Assembly: GCF_015666175.1 (NCBI RefSeq)
Contig: NZ_JADPIE010000004.1
Location: forward strand, 1 to 64,000
Length of the DNA stretch: 64,000 nucleotides
Reading direction: 5' to 3'
From: Halonatronomonas betaini
GTDB taxonomy: Bacteria; Bacillota; Halanaerobiia; Halanaerobiales; Halarsenatibacteraceae
Position numbers and translations under genes: made by a program. Every line of letters starts with the position of its first letter. Positions within the stretch are counted from its first letter, which is position 1. The notes beneath the pieces were generated by a model. It saw nothing but the letters and a program-made list of their open reading frames with translations. It did not search any database and had not been told where the DNA came from. Shown one piece after another: positions 51,320 to 58,547 of the stretch.

Positions 51320-51351
51320 AATCCCTCAGGATCTTTTGATTCTGAGGGATT
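51320..51351. terminator. Bidirectional terminator between convergent genes
   Basis: 10-bp stem AATCCCTCAG/CTGAGGGATT with a 12-nt loop. The tail is T-rich on the minus strand only, so it serves mainly the GntR gene. Confidence 0.75.
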
Positions 51352-51378
51352 ACTATGTTTAAAAATAATTTTTGATAA

Positions 51379-52077
51379 TTATTCAGTTGTCATATCTTCA
51401 AATATTTTTACGACGTTTTTTCTGGCATTTTCAATATGGCAGCGGACTATTTCTTCGGCCTGTTTAATATCGTTATCTTCCAGGGCATTATATAATTCTT
51501 GATGTTCTTTAAATGCTTCATCCATCCGACCTCTTCTGCTGAAACTCTGGGATCTAAATCTGGTGATCTGTTCAAAGAGGGTATCCAGTACTTTCTGGAG
51601 CCAGCGGTTATCTGCTGCTTCATATATAATCTGATGGAAGGCTATATCTACCTCTATGCATTTTTCCAGGTTTTGCTGACTGGTGGCAGTTTCTAATTCC
51701 ATTAGATGATTTTTTAGCTGGGATTTTTGCTGATCAGTTAAATTAGCTGCAGCCAGCCTGACTGCAAGGGCTTCAAGTTCGGCTCTAACCTCAAATATAT
51801 TATCAATCTCTTTTTTGGATTCGATTCCTGCTACAAAAATTCCTTTCTGGGGATGGATTTCTATAAGTTCTTCTAATTCCAGCATTCTTATAGCTTCTCT
51901 GACTGGAGTCCTGCTGACGTTTAGTTCTTCTGCGATTTTAACTTCTATTATCTTTTCGCCAGGGTCCAGCTTTCCTGTTAGTATTGCCTCCCTTAACACC
52001 TCATAAACCTGCATTCTAAGGGGCTTATAGCTATAATTATTTAATGATGGCAAGTTGTATTCTGTCATTTTCGGCAC
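51379..52077 (-). CDS. GntR-family regulator, FCD (FadR) subfamily
   Basis: 232 residues. Winged helix at 18-85 (LREAILTGKLDPGEKIIEVK; ELNVSRTPVREAIRMLELEE), then an all-helical FCD ligand domain with metal-binding residues in EVDIAFHQIIYEAADN and the late HQELYNALEDND and CHIENARKNV. FCD regulators usually sense carboxylic acids. It is divergent from the glutamate synthase genes, and GTATAC-centred sites stand in front of itself, of glutamate synthase, near glnA and in front of the transporter at 58548. It may therefore control nitrogen assimilation genes; inferred. Confidence 0.9.
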   Translation of the reverse strand: MPKMTEYNLPSLNNYSYKPLRMQVYEVLREAILTGKLDPGEKIIEVKIAEELNVSRTPVREAIRMLELEELIEIHPQKGIFVAGIESKKEIDNIFEVRAELEALAVRLAAANLTDQQKSQLKNHLMELETATSQQNLEKCIEVDIAFHQIIYEAADNRWLQKVLDTLFEQITRFRSQSFSRRGRMDEAFKEHQELYNALEDNDIKQAEEIVRCHIENARKNVVKIFEDMTTE

Positions 52078-52086
52078 CTCTTTAAT

Positions 52087-52098
52087 TTAGTATACTAA
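52087..52098. promoter_or_regulatory. Palindrome TTAGTATACTAA before the GntR gene
   Basis: A perfect 12-bp palindrome 10 bp upstream of the GntR start codon, with the same GTATAC core as the three TGTATACA sites. Position suits autoregulation. Confidence 0.45.
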
Positions 52099-52146
52099 TA
52101 TATTACATTATAATATTATTGGCTGCCTTTGTAAAATTTAAAATCC

Positions 52147-52156
52147 ATGTATACAG
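52147..52156. promoter_or_regulatory. GntR-type site ATGTATACAG, glutamate synthase promoter
   Basis: TGTATACA palindrome within ATGTATACAG, in the divergent GntR-glutamate synthase region. The same ten bases recur at 57090 and 58374. A shared TTAAAAAGCAAAT follows here at 52160 and in the glnA/57224 region at 57165. Confidence 0.5.
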
Positions 52157-52233
52157 GTATTTAAAAAGCAAATCGATTTACTTTAATTCTTTAATTGCTT
52201 ATAATTTTAATAATCTTAAAGGAGTTGAGTAAA

Positions 52234-53358
52234 ATGGAGAATAAGATTAGAGAGGATAAAGTTTATTCTGGTTGTGCAATTGCAGCAATTATGGATAGAA
52301 GAAAAAAGAGGTTTAGTTCTGATAGGATTGTAGAATCAATTACCAGTATGAAGCCGCGATCGAATGGCTTGGGTGGAGGCTTTGCAGGCTATGGCATATA
52401 TCCAGAGCATAAAGAAAATTATGCCTTACATATATTTGCTAATGATCAAAAAGCTGAATTAGAGCTAAGGGAATATCTTGATCGATATTTTGAGATTATT
52501 GAGGAAAGACCTTTTAGAGTCAATAGGGGTGTCAGTCTGGATAATGAGCCTGAGCTTTTAAGATTTTTTGTTCAACCGGCTGTTAGCGAGATTAAATCAA
52601 GCAGTTATTCTAATACTCTTGCTGAAGAAGATTATATCTTTAAAAGGATTATGGAGATTAACAGTCAGCTTGATGGAGTTTTTGTTGTTTCATCTGGCAA
52701 GGATATGGGGATCTTTAAGGGGCTGGGTTATCCTGGTGAGGTTGCTCAGTTTTACAGGCTTGAAGAGTATTCAGGATATCTATGGACTTCCCATGGGCGA
52801 TTTCCAACCAATACTGCAGGCTGGTGGGCTGGAGCTCATCCTTTTGGGCTTCTTGGCCGTTCTGTGGTTCATAATGGCGAGATATCTTCTTATGGCACAA
52901 ATAGCAGATATGTTGAGATCTTTGATTATAAATGTAGTATGGCAACTGATACGGAGGTTATTGCCTATCTTCTTGATCTTTTGATCAGGAGACAGGGGAT
53001 TTCAGAGCAGATTGCCTGTCAGGCGCTGGCGGCTCCCTTATGGGATAAAATAGCCAGACTGGATGAGCCAGAAAAGAAACTATTAAAAAAGTTAAGGATT
53101 ATTTATCCAGATGTTTTATTAAATGGTCCATTTTCAATTATTGTTGCTGATAATGATGGCCTGGCTGTATTAAATGACAGGATTAAATTGCGGCCAATGG
53201 TTATTGCTGAAAAGGGTGCCAGGTTTTATGCAGCCAGTGAGGAATCTGCTATCAGGGCGGTTGAACCGAATCCTGATAAAGTTGAATTTCCTGCTGGTGG
53301 AATGCCTGTAATTGAAAAGGTAGAGGCAGGTGAGATGGTATGGCAGCAGGTAAATTAA
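52234..53358 (+). CDS. Glutamate synthase, glutamine amidotransferase domain protein
   Basis: 374 residues. Class II glutaminase domain, as separate as in archaeal-type split glutamate synthases. The nucleophile is the Cys of YSGCAIAA near residue 14, so a short propeptide must be removed. Typical features: LGGGFAGYGIYP, SHGRFPTNTAGWWAGAHPFG, VVHNGEISSYGTN, ATDTEVIAYLLDLLIRRQG. It makes ammonia from glutamine for the FMN subunit encoded next. ATG with AAAGGAG chosen; an earlier in-frame ATG lacks a ribosome site. Overlaps the next gene by 19 bp. Confidence 0.92.
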   Translation: MENKIREDKVYSGCAIAAIMDRRKKRFSSDRIVESITSMKPRSNGLGGGFAGYGIYPEHKENYALHIFANDQKAELELREYLDRYFEIIEERPFRVNRGVSLDNEPELLRFFVQPAVSEIKSSSYSNTLAEEDYIFKRIMEINSQLDGVFVVSSGKDMGIFKGLGYPGEVAQFYRLEEYSGYLWTSHGRFPTNTAGWWAGAHPFGLLGRSVVHNGEISSYGTNSRYVEIFDYKCSMATDTEVIAYLLDLLIRRQGISEQIACQALAAPLWDKIARLDEPEKKLLKKLRIIYPDVLLNGPFSIIVADNDGLAVLNDRIKLRPMVIAEKGARFYAASEESAIRAVEPNPDKVEFPAGGMPVIEKVEAGEMVWQQVN

Positions 53359-54845
53359 ACTCAGGATACAGAGTAAGTATTAATCAGAATAGGTGCATAG
53401 ACTGTGGAATCTGTGAAGAGGAATGTCCCTATGGGGTTTATGACTTTAGTGATGGCGGTCCATTAGAGATTAAAGATGAAAAAGAATGTGTTAACTGTCA
53501 GAGATGTGTTAGTTTCTGCCCTAAAAATGCTATTACTATCGAGGAAAATAAAAATAAACCGGTAAAAAATAGTCACTGGTCTTCCAATCATATTGATTAT
53601 ATCAGGCGGCAGGCCAATGGTGGAGGAATTTTATTATCAGGTATGGGTAATCCAGAACCTGGTAAGGTTTACTGGGACCATCTTAATTTAAATGCCAGTC
53701 AGGTGACCAATCCGGCTATTGATCCTTTAAGAGAGCCGATGGAGTTAAAGACTTTTCTTGGCCGGAAACCAGATGGATTGGAATTTAATGAGAATGGGGA
53801 GCCAGAAGAGCTGCCACCACAACTGGAGCTTGAGACACCAATACTCTTTGCAGCTATGTCCTTTGGCTCTATAAGTTTAAATGCCTGTAAGGCTCTTGCC
53901 AGTGCTGCCAGTAAATCTGGCATAATGTATAATACTGGTGAAGGCGGACTTCATAAGGACCTTTATCAGTATGGAGATAATACTATTGTCCAGGTTGCTT
54001 CAGGGAGATTCGGTGTTCATAAGGAGTATCTTGAAGCTGGCAGGGCAATCGAAATAAAGATTGGCCAGGGTGCTAAACCAGGAATTGGTGGCCATTTACC
54101 TGGTGAAAAGGTAAGTCAGGATATATCTGAAACGCGAATGATACCGAAAGGGACTGATGCCTTATCGCCAGCTCCCCATCATGATATTTATTCGATAGAG
54201 GATTTAAAGCAGTTAATTTATGCTTTAAAGGAGACGACAGCCTATGAGAAACCAATAATTGTAAAGGTATCAGCTGTTCACAATGTGGCAGCAATTGCTG
54301 TTGGTGCAGCAACAGCCGGGGCTGATATTATTGCAATTGATGGCTGGCGAGGCGGTACTGGAGCTGCTCCGACTATGATCAGGAATAATGTTGGGATTCC
54401 AATTGAACTGGCTCTGGCAACAGTTGATGATAGATTGCGAGAAGCTGGGTTAAGGCAGAATGTTTCAGTCATTGCTTCAGGTTCAATCAGGACCAGTGCT
54501 GATTTAGTTAAAGCTATAGCTTTAGGGGCAGATGCCTGTTATATAGGGACTGCTGCTTTAATTGCTTTAGGTTGTAGCTTATGCAGGAGCTGTTATTCAG
54601 GAAGTTGTAGCTGGGGGATAGCAACCCAGAAACCGGAACTTTATGAAAGGCTTGATCCCGAAGCAGGTGCTGAGAGGCTGATTAATCTAATCAAGGGCTG
54701 GTCTTATGAAATAAAGGAGATCCTAGGTGGGATGGGTCTTAATTCCCTGGATAGCTTAAGGGGGAATCGTTTGATGTTAAGAGGTGTTGGTCTGAATTCG
54801 AGAGAGTTGGAGATATTAGGTGTTAAACATGCAGGTGAAAGTTAA
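53340..54845 (+). CDS. gltB: Glutamate synthase, FMN and iron-sulfur core subunit
   Basis: 501 residues. N-terminal two-cluster ferredoxin domain (CIDCGICEEECPYG, CVNCQRCVSFCPKN), then the FMN-binding synthase barrel: GEGGLHKDLY, IKIGQGAKPGIGGHLPGEKV, PHHDIYSIEDLKQLIY, IIAIDGWRGGTGAAPT, and the 3Fe-4S site GCSLCRSCYSGSC. It converts 2-oxoglutarate and ammonia to glutamate. No separate GltD gene is adjacent, so ferredoxin or another reductase supplies electrons. Confidence 0.94.
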   Translation: MAAGKLNSGYRVSINQNRCIDCGICEEECPYGVYDFSDGGPLEIKDEKECVNCQRCVSFCPKNAITIEENKNKPVKNSHWSSNHIDYIRRQANGGGILLSGMGNPEPGKVYWDHLNLNASQVTNPAIDPLREPMELKTFLGRKPDGLEFNENGEPEELPPQLELETPILFAAMSFGSISLNACKALASAASKSGIMYNTGEGGLHKDLYQYGDNTIVQVASGRFGVHKEYLEAGRAIEIKIGQGAKPGIGGHLPGEKVSQDISETRMIPKGTDALSPAPHHDIYSIEDLKQLIYALKETTAYEKPIIVKVSAVHNVAAIAVGAATAGADIIAIDGWRGGTGAAPTMIRNNVGIPIELALATVDDRLREAGLRQNVSVIASGSIRTSADLVKAIALGADACYIGTAALIALGCSLCRSCYSGSCSWGIATQKPELYERLDPEAGAERLINLIKGWSYEIKEILGGMGLNSLDSLRGNRLMLRGVGLNSRELEILGVKHAGES

Positions 54846-54860
54846 GATGGAGGAATTAAT

Positions 54861-55613
54861 ATGGTGATACGAGATAGTTCTGTAATAAATGGATATGGTT
54901 TAGGTTTTAAAAAGTTAAATCAGTTAATTAGAGAGAAAATTGAATCAGGCCAGGAGTATTTTCAGCTGGAGGGCATTAATGGTCAGCGGTATATAGGAAG
55001 TGGATTAGGCAAAGATATTGAGATGGAGATTAATGGGCTGGCTGGCAATGATCTGGCTGCTTTTGCTGATGGAGTTATGATCAGGGTTAATGACAGTGTT
55101 CAGGATTGTGTCGGTAATACTATGAATGCTGGTAAAATAATAATAGATGGTCATGCCGGGGATTTGCCTGGATATTCTCAGAGAGGAGGCAGCATTTATA
55201 TCAATGGTGATGCCGGCTATCGGGCTGGGATTCATATGAAAGGTTTTAAGGATAAACAGCCGTTACTTATTATTGGAGGTAAGGCCGGAGATTTTACTGG
55301 AGAATATATGGCTGGAGGCAGAATAATTGTTTTAGGAGTTGGGCTGGAGAAAGCGGGGTCAAATTTGATTGGTGATCAACTTGCTCCAGGAATGCATGGA
55401 GGTCAGATATTTATAAGAGGCAAATTAAGTTCTGATGATTTAGGACCTGAGATAAAACTTGCAGAATTGAATCAAGGGGATTTGGAGTTTTTAGAAAGGG
55501 AAATTGAGAATTTTAAAGATTATTTTAATTATAAGAGTCTAAAGTTAGATTTAAATAGTTTTAGTAAGATTATCCCGAACTCAAATAGACCCTATGGAAA
55601 TATGTATGTATAA
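54861..55613 (+). CDS. Glutamate synthase, GXGXG domain protein
   Basis: 250 residues. Right-handed beta-helix of GltB C-terminal type: repeated G-x-G turns such as VGNTMNAGKIIIDGHAG, QRGGSIYINGDAGYRAG, MAGGRIIVLGVG, GMHGGQIFIRG. Third piece of the split glutamate synthase; structural role between the amidotransferase and synthase parts. Clear GGAGG start. Followed by a bidirectional terminator. Confidence 0.93.
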   Translation: MVIRDSSVINGYGLGFKKLNQLIREKIESGQEYFQLEGINGQRYIGSGLGKDIEMEINGLAGNDLAAFADGVMIRVNDSVQDCVGNTMNAGKIIIDGHAGDLPGYSQRGGSIYINGDAGYRAGIHMKGFKDKQPLLIIGGKAGDFTGEYMAGGRIIVLGVGLEKAGSNLIGDQLAPGMHGGQIFIRGKLSSDDLGPEIKLAELNQGDLEFLEREIENFKDYFNYKSLKLDLNSFSKIIPNSNRPYGNMYV

Positions 55614-55618
55614 AAAAA

Positions 55619-55640
55619 GTCCTGGAATTAAATTTCCAGG
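55619..55640. terminator. Bidirectional terminator between glutamate synthase and glnA
   Basis: 9-10-bp stem GTCCTGGAA/TTCCAGGAC with seven A before and a T-rich tail after, between converging genes. Confidence 0.85.
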
Positions 55641-55658
55641 ACCTTTATTTTTGGTTAT

Positions 55659-56993
55659 TTAATAAAGTCTTAAGTAGTTATCCAGCTCCCATTGATGTAC
55701 TTCAGCTTTGTATGTAGACCATTCAGCCTGCTTGGCTTGAAGAAATTTATTAAGAACATGATTGCCAAGAGCTTCTTTGATAATATCATCTTCAAGTAAA
55801 AGGTTTACTGCCTCCATGATGTCACCTGGAAGACTTTTAATATTTTGTTCTTCTTTTTCAGAGCTGGTCATACAGTAGATATCTTCCGTGACTTCAGCTG
55901 GTGGTTCTATCTTATTTTTTATACCATCAAGCCCTGCCTTTAACATTACAGCTGTGGCCAGATACGGGTTGGCTGAAGGGTCAGGGTTTCTTAATTCCAG
56001 TCTTGAACCTTCGCCATGACAGTCAGGAATTCTAATTAATGCACTCCTATTTGAACTTGACCAGGCAACATAAACAGGTGCTTCATAGCCAGGTACCAGC
56101 CGTTTGTAAGAGTTAATTGTAGGGTTGGTAATGGCTGTTAAGGCCCGGGCATGTTTTATCAGGCCGCCGATATAGTAATAGGCTATATCGCTTAAATAAA
56201 GATCATCATCAGAATCATAAAAAGCATTCTGGCCATTACTGAAAAGTGACTGGTGAACATGCATGCCTGAACCATTTTCTCCAGCGATTGGTTTTGGCAT
56301 GAAGGTAGCGTGAAGATTTTCCTGGCTGGCAATAGTTTTAGTAACAAACTTGAAGGTACAGATATTATCGGCTGTTCTTAAGGCATCTTCATATTTAAAG
56401 TCTATTTCATGTTGGCCAGGGGCTACTTCATGATGGGAAGCTTCAATTTCAAAGCCCATTTTTTCAAGTGCCAGAATTATATTTCTTCTTGTATCCTGAG
56501 CCTGATCCATTGGAGAAAGATCGAAATAACCACCATCATCATTAGGGATAGTTGTTGGATTGCTGTTTTCATCGTATTCAAAAAGAAAGAACTCTGGTTC
56601 TGGACCGACTTTCATGGTATAACCCATTTCTTTGGCTTCTTCTAAAACTTTTTTTAATATATATCTGGGGTCACCAACAAAGGGACTGCCATCAGGACAA
56701 TAGACATCGCAGATTAGCCTTGCTACTGCTCCATTTTCTTCAGGGCGCCAGGGGAAGAGACTGAATGTATCTGGATCAGGCCTTAAATACATATCTGATT
56801 CCTGGATTCTAGTAAAACCGTCGATTGAAGAACCATCGAACATAATCTCGCCATTGAGAGCATCTTCTAATTGATCGATTGTAATTGCAACATTTTTAAC
56901 TGTTCCAAGAATATCACTGAACTGAAGTCTAATAAATTTTACGCCTTCTCTGTCTGCTAACTTTAGAACATCTTCTTTTGTCATTTTACTCAT
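55659..56993 (-). CDS. glnA: Glutamine synthetase type I-alpha
   Basis: 444 residues. All landmark motifs are present: FDGSSIDGFTRIQESDM, GPEPEFFLFE, EASHHEVAPGQHEIDF, GSGMHVHQSLF, NSYKRLVPGYEAPVY, SNRSALIRIP and RNPDPSANPYLA. The short form without the adenylylation-loop insertion identifies the I-alpha type, regulated by feedback and not by adenylylation. Start ATG with GAGGAGGAATTAAG. Converges with the split glutamate synthase, giving a complete GS-GOGAT pair in one locus. Confidence 0.97.
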   Translation of the reverse strand: MSKMTKEDVLKLADREGVKFIRLQFSDILGTVKNVAITIDQLEDALNGEIMFDGSSIDGFTRIQESDMYLRPDPDTFSLFPWRPEENGAVARLICDVYCPDGSPFVGDPRYILKKVLEEAKEMGYTMKVGPEPEFFLFEYDENSNPTTIPNDDGGYFDLSPMDQAQDTRRNIILALEKMGFEIEASHHEVAPGQHEIDFKYEDALRTADNICTFKFVTKTIASQENLHATFMPKPIAGENGSGMHVHQSLFSNGQNAFYDSDDDLYLSDIAYYYIGGLIKHARALTAITNPTINSYKRLVPGYEAPVYVAWSSSNRSALIRIPDCHGEGSRLELRNPDPSANPYLATAVMLKAGLDGIKNKIEPPAEVTEDIYCMTSSEKEEQNIKSLPGDIMEAVNLLLEDDIIKEALGNHVLNKFLQAKQAEWSTYKAEVHQWELDNYLRLY

Positions 56994-57035
56994 CTTAATT
57001 CCTCCTCAATTCTTATATCACTTATAGTTATTATA

Positions 57036-57047
57036 TTAACATGTTAA
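57036..57047. promoter_or_regulatory. Palindrome TTAACATGTTAA in the glnA promoter region
   Basis: Perfect 12-bp palindrome 43 bp before the glnA start, next to a minus-strand TATAAT. It could be the site of a nitrogen regulator. It does not match the full GlnR consensus. Confidence 0.4.
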
Positions 57048-57089
57048 AGCATTGAGATTAGAAAGTAAATGAATTTTTGGGTTAGATAC

Positions 57090-57099
57090 ATGTATACAG
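57090..57099. promoter_or_regulatory. GntR-type site ATGTATACAG between glnA and the 57224 gene
   Basis: Same ten bases as at 52147 and 58374. Located 97 bp upstream of glnA and 35 bp before a SigH-like promoter, so it could control either gene. Confidence 0.5.
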
Positions 57100-57123
57100 G
57101 AATATTTATAATAATATTTATGC

Positions 57124-57148
57124 AGGAACTTTTTGTTTTATAGAGAAT
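57124..57148 (+). promoter_or_regulatory. SigH-like promoter of the outer-membrane-like gene
   Basis: GCAGGAACTTTTT and GAGAATAATA; AGGAACT and GAGAAT are 12 bp apart, as in the copies at 47682 and 58269. 75 bp before the start codon. Confidence 0.6.
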
Positions 57149-57223
57149 AATAAATTATACCTATTAAAAAGCAAATGATCTTTTAGAATATTATATAAAT
57201 AAAATTTGATTGGGGTGGAGCCT

Positions 57224-58156
57224 GTGAAAAAGTTAGTATTAGTTTTCTGTATAATACTTACACTTACATTAATCTTTGCTGGAGATCTACAGGCAGCAGA
57301 TTTTGGTCTTTTTGATGATTATCAGTTCATGGCCGGGGCTATGTATACCAGACCGGAAATGTCCGGGTTTACTGAGTTTTTTGAGGGAGAATATGGAGCA
57401 ATGGCTGATGAAAATCAGGTATTTGCAGATTTGCTGGATAATTTTAATGGCGAAGATTTTGAAGGTGCTGAAATGTCTGGCTATTCATTTAGGTATAATA
57501 CTGATTATCCCTCTGGTCCAATGGATTCTTTTGGGGTTTATTTGAACTTGATTAATTCAACGGAGTTTGGTTATAGGGCTTTATTGAACTATGATCTATT
57601 TAGATTGGATTTTAATGCCAGGGGGAATAATGAGCTTAGTGTGAAGTTTGATGGAGATTTTGAAAATTATAATGAAGCTGAACTTATTTATGAGAATAGC
57701 TCAGAAATAGATGTTGAAATGCTGATCCATTCTTTTGGGGCCGAGTATCATTTTCCGTTCTTTTCTGGAATAGATAATCAGTTACCTGATTTACTCAGGT
57801 TTTTTAATTTTAATGTAGGGGGAGCCTATTACTGGGGATATGGTGAGATGACCTCCAGTGAATATAAACTTGAGCAACTGATTGGAGAAGATAGCTATGG
57901 TGATCCAGTCGACAGAAGATATGAAAGTTCAAGTGAAAACAGTTATGATTTGACACTGGCAGGTAGCCCTGGTTATAAAGTTGGGGTAGGTTTTGATTAT
58001 CCTTTGCAGCAGGGTATGATGGTTTCTGCAGGTGTCAATTATAGGGTTTTGGAAATGGATATTGAAACCTCTGGAAATGGTGATGAAATTATCGGTGATA
58101 TGACAGAAGATTTTAGTGGATTAGAGATGAAGCTAGGGTTATTTTATCAGTTTTAA
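57224..58156 (+). CDS. Outer-membrane beta-barrel-like protein
   Basis: 310 residues. Signal peptide of about 25 residues ending LQAAD, and a beta-rich mature chain whose C-terminal strand ends LKLGLFYQF, with terminal Phe. Strands alternate hydrophobic and polar residues (VGVGFDYPLQQGMMVSAGVN). GTG start chosen because GGGGTGGAG lies just upstream and it opens the signal peptide; a TTG six codons earlier has no ribosome site. Single gene with SigH-like promoter and terminator. Function unknown. Confidence 0.78.
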   Translation: MKKLVLVFCIILTLTLIFAGDLQAADFGLFDDYQFMAGAMYTRPEMSGFTEFFEGEYGAMADENQVFADLLDNFNGEDFEGAEMSGYSFRYNTDYPSGPMDSFGVYLNLINSTEFGYRALLNYDLFRLDFNARGNNELSVKFDGDFENYNEAELIYENSSEIDVEMLIHSFGAEYHFPFFSGIDNQLPDLLRFFNFNVGGAYYWGYGEMTSSEYKLEQLIGEDSYGDPVDRRYESSSENSYDLTLAGSPGYKVGVGFDYPLQQGMMVSAGVNYRVLEMDIETSGNGDEIIGDMTEDFSGLEMKLGLFYQF

Positions 58157-58185
58157 AGTTTTTAAACTTAATTATATTTTTTTAT

Positions 58186-58217
58186 TCCAGTCCTGGGTGA
58201 TTTAGGGCTGGATTTTT
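58186..58217 (+). terminator. Terminator after the outer-membrane-like gene
   Basis: 9-bp stem TCCAGTCCT/AGGGCTGGA, 9-nt loop, five T. Confidence 0.85.
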
Positions 58218-58268
58218 ATTGCGCAATTAATATTTATTCGTATATAATGAAAAAAATAAAGTTTTTGC

Positions 58269-58293
58269 AGGACATTTAACTTATATAGAGAAT
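58269..58293 (+). promoter_or_regulatory. SigH-like promoter of the second importer operon
   Basis: GCAGGACATTT and GAGAATATTA; AGGACAT and GAGAAT are 12 bp apart, as in the two other copies. It leaves a leader of about 245 nt before the binding-protein gene. Confidence 0.6.
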
Positions 58294-58327
58294 ATTATGT
58301 TACATATATTTTTTTATAGTGATTTGT

Positions 58328-58367
58328 GATAAATATTGTCATGAGAGTTATTATGGCAATATTTATC
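58328..58367 (+). promoter_or_regulatory. Perfect 11-bp inverted repeat in the importer leader
   Basis: GATAAATATTG/CAATATTTATC around 18 nt, lying 35 nt after the SigH-like promoter. No T run follows. It would form a stable leader hairpin or act as an operator. Confidence 0.5.
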
Positions 58368-58373
58368 GGTGCA

Positions 58374-58383
58374 ATGTATACAG
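58374..58383. promoter_or_regulatory. GntR-type site ATGTATACAG in the importer leader
   Basis: Third exact copy of the ten-base element at 52147 and 57090, 7 bp after the inverted repeat. If bound, it would act as a roadblock within the transcript region. Confidence 0.45.
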
Positions 58384-58547
58384 CAGAGTATCCAGCATAT
58401 TCTATAATACCTCTATTAATTATGGGAAAACTTCAAAGGAGGTGGTTGGAGAATCAGGTCAGGGTGTAAGTTAATTAGTCAGGTCAGTTTGGAAGTATTG
58501 TGCAGGCAGAATCACCTTGAAAATTAAATTAAAAGGGGTGCACAATA

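Noticed and set aside
57036-57047. GlnR-type operator at glnA
   Set aside because: The palindrome is real, but the neighbouring bases do not complete the TGTNA-N7-TNACA pattern, so no GlnR claim is made.
58341-58469. 42-codon open frame in the importer leader
   Set aside because: ATG without ribosome site and overlaps a perfect inverted repeat and a GntR-like site; more likely leader RNA.
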